64,000 nt of DNA from Riptortus pedestris. Lineage: Eukaryota; Arthropoda; Insecta; Hemiptera; Alydidae. The DNA lies in NCBI GenBank assembly GCA_019009955.1, contig CM032229.1:3662501-3726500 (forward strand). Direction: 5' to 3'. A program made the position numbers and the translations under genes. The notes under the pieces are model-generated. The model was given only the letters and a program-made list of their open reading frames with translations, ran no database searches and was not told the origin of the DNA. Positions within the stretch are counted from its first letter, which is position 1, and each line of letters begins with the position of its first letter. This document shows positions 56,230-64,000 of this stretch, piece after piece.

Positions 56230-57427
56230 TTGGGCTGTTCCACCGATTTCTACAAAGCATTACTTGGTCTTCTGTAAAGGCCGAGTTCCTGTTGTTACAA
56301 TTTGACACCACTTTCTTTGAGAAAGAGGGGGGGGGGGGGTTCTTAAGTTATTTAATCCTGTCAATATCAACCACTGGTGTAAATTTTTCCTTTCAGTACC
56401 CGGATAGTCATGGCGAACAAGGGAGTTCATTTTTGTTACTTGATGCATTTTTATATCGACAAAGGTGAGTATGCAGCTCAGGCCATAAACAAAATATGGG
56501 CTGTATATGGGGACAATGACCTGTATTTGTGAAATTCAGGTAGGCCAGTTGTGGACATCAATGACCTTAGCAAGACGTTTATTTCTAATTCCTTCCAAAT
56601 TAACACTCGGGAAATTCTGCAAGTATGAAATTCGTCCGTCCATGAACATTTGTTGCGACAGCTTAGTTAGTTGTTTTCCGGTTCAAGAATGTGGGGGAGG
56701 GGGATGGTGTTGAATGATAAATTTGATGGACTGTTTATCCACATTTGATTTATTGCTCATACACCATAAAACCAATTCGTCATTGAAAAGATTGATAATT
56801 AGACACAAAAAATGGACTGTTTACAATAACATTGAGCGAAAACGAAAGAGGAGTCATTCCAGTGAGCCACTTCAAAGGCTAATATCCATGCACAAAAAAG
56901 TCATTTACTGTTGCTGGTGGGATTGTAAGGGTGATTTATCCTATAACCTACTGTATGCCTTGTTTAACAATGAAACAATAAACTCAGGTAAATACTGTCA
57001 TCAGTTAGACAGATAAAAGGAAGCAATTGACCAGAGTTGGCAAATCAGAGTTGTTTTCCACCATGTTAATGCTAGAACACACATGTCTTTGCCACATGGA
57101 AAAAATTGTTGGACTTTGGTTGGGAAGTTTTACCTCACCCTTCATATAGCCCAGACTTAGCCCCCTCTGACTATCATTTGTTTTTCCCCCACCAAAATGC
57201 CCTTAATGGTAAAAAATTTTAATTCTCTTCAAAAAGCAATTGGATCTGTTTTTCAGCAATAAGTTTAGGTCATTTTATGAAAATGGAATTATGAAACTTC
57301 CTAAAAGGTGGGAACTGGTTATCAAACTAAATGGTAATTATGTTCTAGATTAAACTTGATCAATAGTATTCTTTATATTTTCCTTCATTTTCCCCAAAAA
57401 TTGGTGAAAACTTTCCGAACAACCCAA
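56230..57427 (+). mobile_element. Decayed mariner element
   Basis: TA at 56228-56229 and at 57428-57429. The right end reads TTGGGTTGTTCGGAAAGTTT on the minus strand; the left (TTGGGCTGTTCC) is diverged. About 1.2 kb, close to full mariner length. Confidence 0.75.
56411..57360 (+). pseudogene. Mariner transposase pseudogene
   Basis: The N-terminus at 56411 gives MANKGVHFCYLMHFYIDKGE and AAQAINKIWAVYGD, the usual KGK-x-A-x-QA-x-KI-x-AVYG region. The middle at 56714-57010 gives LIIRHKKWTVYNNIERKRKR, LISMHKKVIYCCWWDCKGDL and TINSGKYCHQLDR. The last part, around 57050-57170, gives VVFHHVNARTH and, in another frame, YSPDLAPSDYHLF. The first catalytic Asp (normally GDEKW) and the second (normally HHDNARPH) are replaced; only the third survives. 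Several frameshifts and stops. Inactive. Confidence 0.85.
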
Positions 57428-57864
57428 TAGCCTACTATACTTTATTATTGTGACATAGAATGGTTGTTTGGAAGTTAGCTGTGTAATTTATTTCCTTAAT
57501 CAAACCCTAGAAATTATATTATTTGACTCCATTACATTTTAAGTAAAAATTAACAATACTAATTTCTTATCTGCTATTTTGCTTATAACTATCAATATTA
57601 AATAATCTGAAGTTAATTGGATTTTGGATAACCTGGTTTTATTTTGATCTTCGAAGAACCTAGACTGGATGGCATTTTATTTTCTCTATTAGTGGTACCA
57701 GCCAATAGAAAGAGATGAATACTGTAAAAGTCAATGATGTTGCTATATTTGTTTGCTAATGCTTGCATTATTAAAATAACCTGTAATGCTTGAGGAGTTA
57801 AGACATAAGAGGTTTGAGCGAAAAAGAAGCTCTGTATCAATATAAAGATTAAGATATTTTTCAG

Positions 57865-58009
57865 GGAATTGATTGTCTTCTAAACAAGTTTTTCATTCTT
57901 CGACTCTATGAAACGAATGAAGTGTTCTCCAAGTACAAATATAAGAAATGGACCTATGAATATGGGCTACATGGCTATAATTATCTAAGTGGAGGTGCCC
58001 ATTCCCTGG
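57865..58009 (+). other. Possible orphan coding exon
   Basis: A 145-base open segment bounded by a good acceptor (GATATTTTTCAG) and donor (CTGG|GTAAGC). It encodes GIDCLLNKFFILRLYETNEV, FSKYKYKKWTYEYGLHGYN and YLSGGAHSLG. I do not recognise it, and it does not fit the DCAF1 region expected next. It cannot follow exon 18 in phase without a stop. It may be an exon of a nested gene or chance. Confidence 0.25.
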
Positions 58010-60460
58010 GTAAGCTTAATTGTTTTTGTTAATTATGGAAACTGAGATATCTCATTATCCATAGCCATGAAATTAACATAAGCAGTTTTTAAAGAGTATA
58101 ATTTGACTTGCTTTAAATCATTTATAAAAACTCCATCATGCCTCTGACTAAAAAAAACTGCTTAAATAGTTTCCTGAGCTTGGTTGCATCCAAGCTGCTT
58201 TTCAAATTGTGTGTATTGGCTCTTCCATGGAGAGATTAAACACAAGATGAATGAACAGGAAATGGTCTATTAATGAATGATATTCCCATACAATATTTGT
58301 ACAAGTACATCCCTTCGGTGATGATATCAGTATGTTTAGGGAATGTTGTGGAAACCTAACCCTGAAGATGTACCCATCATCCTCCATTTACTCCTTCAAC
58401 TTTAGCTCTTGTAGTATGTGGTATGTCAAGCCAGTAATTGGAGAACGACATATCCTACTGCCATTCCTTGGCTCTGTTAATAAAGGAAATATAACACTAT
58501 TATTGAGCAAATTTATTTTTAAAATTCAGGATAGCTTTGACATCTTCTGCACCTTCAGGAGGCATATGTATATTAGCACCTGGTGGTCTTTGAGCAAGCA
58601 TTGATAAAGATTAAGTTGTGTTATAAAATCTGGACAAATAAATAAAAACTTACTCTTTTTTCTTAAGAGTTTTAGAACATTCCAAAAGTAAGTTCAGGAA
58701 AAGCAATACAAGGTTTCAAGAAAAGATGAGATAAGTTGTTACTTTGTGACAGATTTAGACAATATTTCATTCTGACTATATTTTGAATGGACTGGGAGCA
58801 AGCTATGTAACTTTGGTACGATAGGGTGGGCTGCTGTCTACCTCGCCTCTCGTCGATAAATCCTGCAGAATCCTACACCAAAGCAGCCATCGATAGATCT
58901 CACCTCACTCTTAGCTTCTCAGCTCAGCATTCATCTTTCTTTAAACTTTTATATTGTCCAGTATCCATTCTAACATGTATATTGATTGTTACGTCTGTTC
59001 AACTTGGAGGTTTTGCTTTATGTATAGTTTAAGAAAACTCCATACAGAAATATGTTTAGTTGAAATCTCAATAATAAATTGAATAAACATTTGCACATAT
59101 TTCAATGATTTAATAAGTGTGTGATAACCCCATTAAAGAAGATATTAAAGTATAGAGATATTCAGCTATTGTTTGAGCTAATGGGAAAAACTCAGATATG
59201 AAAAATAGAATACACACTGACTGTATGACATGTGGAAATTCATCAAAATAATTTGGCAAAGAGATTTTCAGTAAGAACACGACTAAATTATATTATGAAT
59301 TTCTCTAGTCTTTAACTTAACTCAGCTCAGCTTATCAATTCAACTTTGAAAACATTGATTGTCCTGCCCTTAACACAAATCTATCACATTGTGGACCATT
59401 GTTTTAGAGACAACTGTTGGCTAAAATTAATGTTATATAAGAAGGAACTGCTTTCTTTATGAGGGAATTCATTGAAAAGGACACTCTTTTAGGAATGTAC
59501 TATCCAAGGACGACTCTTCACATCTCATCTATTGAATCTTTTATAAAAAGTGTGAGAAGATTATTTCATAAGACTAGTCACAACAAGAAAAACTGGAACT
59601 CTTTATTTCAAAAAGAAAAATTGTATTGACTTTATATAGTGTGTAAATACTATTTAATGTAAAGCACTGCTGAAAATCATGCTTCCTGTGGAAACGGCAT
59701 ACTCAATTATAAGCAAACTAAGAAACATCAACTAATTGGGCCATCACAGAGAAATGAAACTCCTAAACTTTTATACAATTTTTTTAAAAAGAGTTTTACC
59801 TTCAAATGTATATAATATAGAATTAAATTTGTGATGAAAGTTGTTGAGAAATGAATGAAACAGGCAAGTTGTGAACTGAGAACGTGCCATGAAATGTTTA
59901 AAGAAAGATAAGAAAAGAAGAAACAGAAAGAATTCATCTTATCAAATATTATCAGAAAACTGAAAAAAATGATGTGCAAGTAGTTATTAAACTGGTTGTG
60001 ATGAGAGTAATGACTACAGTTTGCAGGAACTTTTTTCCTCGTCACATTTTTCTCTCCAATGAATAGTTACTTTAGTTACCTAATATTCCTGTGAGATCCT
60101 ATGTGAGAAGTTAATTAGGTGAATGAATGTTTAATATAACAAAATATTAGACCCTCAATTGGTTGCAATAATTTACTCCTATATTTGTTTTTAATAATTT
60201 ACTTAACGTGTCTCCCTTCCACATTAAAATATTTTTACCATATTCTTTTTTTTGTCTTTTTACTTCTTCTGTGAGTATTAATAGCTTATCAGTATGATAC
60301 AGAGGTTAGCTGTTTTAGGGAAAGGATCAATATATTTCCACAAAATAGATTGCAAAGAATGCAAGCCATACACCCATGAATAAATAAGTTAGCCACCTAA
60401 GTAGGCCAAGTAACTACAATAGTAGAGAAGAAAAGCATATATATATTTCCAAAGTTGGAC
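58010..60460. other. Spacer or intron, nothing recognised
   Basis: AT-rich. Short frames only, without family motifs. A 33-codon minus-strand frame near 58505-58605 (MLAQRPPGANIHMPPEGAED) looks protein-like but has no support around it. Confidence 0.3.
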
Positions 60461-60464
60461 TCCC

Positions 60465-61270
60465 CTAGAGCATGCCATACATATCATTTTCAGCTACCTT
60501 CATCTGTGTGGAAACCACAAAACTGGGAGAATATAGGCACAAGAAGTAACCAGCTGCGTGAAAAAGTAGGAAATTTATCATAGATAAATATTGGACTGCT
60601 GGAGCTAGCAATGCATTTCATCCTAAAGTGCTTTTGAGTTGTAACAGTGCGAATTTAAATACGAAGTAGCCAGCTGCTACAAAACTGCTAAATTGCGGAT
60701 ATATTGATATTACGCTCCTGGAGAAAACCACCACATACAAAAATATAAGAAATTCAGTTCAAATAAAAATCCATCAGAGAATGATATAAAATGGAAACCA
60801 CTGGACTACACCATACACATACATCATGAAGACTTCATGAGGAACATGAAACATGCCAGATGTAATTTTTCCAACTGGAGATGCGAACTCCAAAAACGGT
60901 GGAATATAGATATCAAATGACTGTTGCCAGTGCAAGTGATACATCTCTTTCCCATCTGTCATGAAAACTACAGAGGAAATTCTGCCACTTGAAGAAGCTA
61001 ACTGTAAGGACAGAGAAATAAAATATACATACAACATCTATGGAACAAACCATACTCTTTATTCAATGCTGCCTTGAGTTTCATGAAAACAATATGATGG
61101 AAATTATGCACCTGAAGTAGCCAAATGCAATGATAGAAAGATGTATTGAAGAAATGGCTGGAGCAAGCCATACTCCTCATTTGAAGCTGTAATGAACTGC
61201 ACAAAAACTATCGGAGGATAATTAGCCACCTTGAGAAGCCAACTGGAGCAATGAAGGAATTTTTAATGCT
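60465..61270 (-). repeat. Degenerate minisatellite, units of about 110-130 bases
   Basis: Repeated landmarks are CCATAC, then TCATGAAAAC, GGAAATT(A/C)TGCCACCTGA, AGTAGCCAACTGCAA and AGA(A/G)A. Clear units start near 60470, 60815, 60950, 61050 and 61170; others are eroded. On the minus strand each unit opens a similar short frame (LQLASSSGRISSVVFMT), which makes it look coding although stops break it. Confidence 0.5.
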
Positions 61271-61742
61271 GAATAGCCTATGCCCCTGTAACTGACAATG
61301 AAGATATTTAAATTTTATATATAACTGTTGCACGTAGGTATGAACGAACAGTTGATGCAGTGGTATCAGTGAACTTTATATTTGTGTTCATATTTATGCC
61401 CTATTTAGATGGTACATAAAACAATGTGGACCAGTAATTAAAAAAAAGTATTCAAAATTAAACCAGTACTTAGTTCAATTAACAAAATAGTACTAGAAAA
61501 ATTATGTATTAGCAATGATACCCGATGTTCACAGTTAAATTCTCTTCTATTTTGAAATCATCATTTGTTTTATTTTTATTTTTTAATATACAATTTTGAT
61601 CAATTATGATGATGTAGGTTTAAGAAGTTTGAAGAATTAAAAATATAACTGAATCAGTGCCAAAATATTCATATTTTAAATTATTAAAAAGTATTAGTTA
61701 ATGGTTACTTTTAAACTACTACTCATAATTATAATTTAGGAT
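61271..61742. other. Spacer, nothing recognised
   Basis: AT-rich DNA between the minisatellite and Helitron G. Confidence 0.4.
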
Positions 61743-63245
61743 TATATATATAAGAGTATAACTCTGTCTGTACATTGATTTTTTTTCTCAAAATTTCATA
61801 ATACTTTTTCGTTTCACGTGCCATAGACATGATATCTGCAATTTGTAGCTTTGGTGTCTGTTTATTTGTTTGTTACCTTTTCATGCATAAATGGCTGAAC
61901 CAAATTTTATGAAACTTGGTATGTATATTACTACTAACAAAACTTAGATTTTGGCTATATTAATATTTTCTGAGACGAACAGGAGTGGGGGTTGGTTATA
62001 AGGGAAGCCTGAAATTAAAATTAGCGATATTTTGTTTCGTATTGCTTTTTCGGCTAATATGAACATAACAAAAGATAGATGTTTATTTTGTTATTTAGAG
62101 TAACTTTTGTTATATGCACTTTTATCGTATACCTCAGTATAAATGAGTTATACACTAAAAACTATAGCAGGAGTCAACAATTTTATTGTTTTCTTGTTTC
62201 CTATTAGTTTCTTGGCAAACATTCATGTGACAAGAGTTGTTTATTTTGTTATTAAGAGTAACTTTTGTTGCATTCACTTTGATCGTAAAATGAAGTAAAC
62301 ACGGGATATATGCTAAAACTATAGGGGGAGTCATTAATTTTATTTGTACTTATGTATGTGTTTTTAATAAATGCATATTATGACAAATGATGTTATGTTT
62401 TAGTCTTATATGATAGTTCTAAGTATGATTCGGATTAATGAGGTTATAAATCTCTGTCGTCCGCTCCTCATTTATTTATTTTCCATAGAAAATAACCTTG
62501 TTATTTATTTCCATAGAAATGTAAACTATAAGAGAATTTCCATTATCTAATTTGTATAATGTATGATTTAAACAAAGTCATTTTGAATTTGCACAAGAAG
62601 CGATAGTGAAAGTTGTAGGGAATCAAACTCTTTAGTTCTGGTAATATATTATCTTATTTCCGATATCTGGATGTTATTGAAACCAATATGTACTACCATA
62701 ACAATTAAACGTTAATGGTAATGTCATTATGACAAAAGACAATATGCGTTTAAACTCGATATGATTGTTTAAATTATTACTTAGGTTGCAGGGAGAGCTA
62801 CGATTTCTTCCTCTCACCCAGCATTTTGAATATATATGAAATTATTTTTAGGGTACCACTATTATTTAATTCCATCAGGGAGATAAATTATTAAAATAAC
62901 ATTTTAATATGAATCAATAATTTAAGGAAAACAATGTTGATAACAGTCATGCGGGAGCGGAAGTTGATGGGAGGCTAAAACAGTTAATTGAGTTTATTTA
63001 TTTCCTGTGAAATGCTGGCATTACTTGAAATGATTTCCACTGAGATTTATTTTTACGAATATAATCTTATTTAGAAAACTATGCTTAAACTATATGTGCT
63101 TGGATTGGTTTTTGACAGGAAATATGTTCATTATAGATGATATTTAATTGTATTAAATGCTATCCATGATTATGGTTTGAATTATTCAAAAACAGTGAGT
63201 CAAAAAGTGGAAAGGGATAGATTAGGAACACATTTTCATTTCATA
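61743..63245 (+). mobile_element. Helitron G, long variant, 3' end missing
   Basis: 5' region TATAAGAGTATAACTCTGTC and TGTACATTGATTTTTTTTCT, the GGAGTGGGGGTTGGTTATAA module, and then the D/E-type 3' module (TGACAAATGATGTTATGTTT, CGGATTAATGAGGTTATAAA, GTCATGCGGGAGCGGAAG). It carries an extra piece (CACAAGAAGCGATAGTGAAA) not seen in D and E. It is cut at about 63245, before the terminal hairpin. Confidence 0.65.
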
Positions 63246-63249
63246 GGAA

Positions 63250-64000
63250 ATAAGTTAACACAATTGCCTCCCGGCAACTTCCACCCCTTCAGTATCAACA
63301 TTGCTTTACTTAAATTATTTATTTAAAACATTAAAAAAACAAATCTTCTAGTAATTTATATGCTTGGTGCAAATAAATAACAGTGATACCCTAAAAATAA
63401 CTTAATTTATATTGTAAAAGCGGGATAAGGAAAAGAGATTGTAGCCCTCCCTGCAAACTCAAATCATATTGAGTTTAAACAGATACTCTCTCTTGTTATA
63501 ATGACATTACCAAGCATTGTTAAATAGTTATAGATTGTATATGGTTATTTCAATAATGTCAACATTGGAGGAAGATAATGTATACCACAATTAAACAGTT
63601 AGATTCCGCACCACTTCTGCTATCACACGTTGTGCGAATTCAGCATGACTGTTTAAATAATACATTATACAAATTAAATAACCGAAATGCTCTTATAGTA
63701 TAAATTTATATTGGAAATAAAGTTATTTTCTAATTAAAATAAATAACAATTGGGAAGGGAAGGGGTCAGAGATTTGTTACCTCCCTAATCCAAATCAAAG
63801 TCAAAACTATCATGTAAGTCTAAAAACATAACATGATTGGCCATATTATACCTATATTAAAAACACTTTAAGAAAATTGTTGACTCCCGCCATAGTTTTA
63901 AGTGTATATCTCATTTAATCTTCGGTATACGACAAGTGTATATAACAAAAGTTACTTTAAATAACAAACAAAAAACAATATTTCTTTATGTATCAATTGT
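63250..64000 (-). mobile_element. Helitron H, inverted partner of G, runs out of window
   Basis: The reverse complement contains TGGTAATGTCATTATAACAA, GCAGGGAGGGCTACAATC, TTATTTTTAGGGTATCACTG and GTATACCGAAGATTAAATGA, in the same order as copy G. The 5' end is beyond 64000. G and H meet tail to tail at about 63245. Confidence 0.65.

Noticed and set aside
56397..56464. A 68-base open stretch between TTTCAG and GTGAGT that looks like an exon (YPDSHGEQGSSFLLLDAFLY)
   Set aside because: It lies inside the mariner at 56230-57427. Another frame gives the normal mariner N-terminus (MANKGVHFCYL...KIWAVYGD), so the splice-like borders are chance.
60774..61037. 87-residue minus-strand frame that looks protein-like
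   Set aside because: It belongs to the degenerate minisatellite at 60465-61270, and neighbouring units contain stops.

Overview
The window is AT-rich nuclear DNA from an arthropod, almost certainly an insect. Three things point there: a ZAD-type C2H2 zinc-finger gene (an arthropod family), a spliced animal gene with GT-AG introns, and a dense load of insect-style transposons (Helitrons, DINE-1/HINE-like elements, mariner, piggyBac-like, LINE and tRNA-derived SINE copies). A hemipteran is possible but nothing here fixes the order.

Three gene units are supported. (1) An intronless ZAD C2H2 zinc-finger gene lies on the minus strand at 14185-16029. (2) A small unrecognised minus-strand gene lies just upstream at 16854-17285, with an AATAAA signal close behind its stop. 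(3) The main gene is the insect orthologue of DCAF1/VprBP (Drosophila mahjong), the substrate receptor of the CUL4-DDB1 ubiquitin ligase. I could trace 18 coding exons on the plus strand from 21834 to 52392. They join with consistent phase into about 930 residues, from the N-terminus through the armadillo-like region to the LisH motif and the start of the following linker. The WD40 propeller and acidic tail (about 570 residues in the human protein) were not found before position 64000, so the gene probably runs out of the window.

Layout: 1-9000 is a nest of Helitrons inside HINE-type elements. 9000-14180 is old repeats and SINEs. 14185-17285 holds the two minus-strand genes. 17290-21820 is repeat-rich spacer. 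21834-52392 is DCAF1, its introns inflated by at least ten recognisable transposon insertions. 52393-64000 is probably the next DCAF1 intron, holding a decayed DDE-type DNA transposon with clear terminal repeats, a dead mariner, minisatellites and an inverted pair of Helitrons.

The most unusual material is in the mobile DNA. It includes a HINE family with sub-terminal inverted repeats, a TA microsatellite core and a 3' hairpin, whose TA cores have repeatedly received Helitrons. A precise HINE empty site can be read from a related Helitron copy. There is a piggyBac-like TTAA-flanked element with an internal palindrome, a palindrome-array MITE, and transposons sitting within 16 and 38 bases of DCAF1 splice acceptors. 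No operon-like or defence-like novel system was seen.
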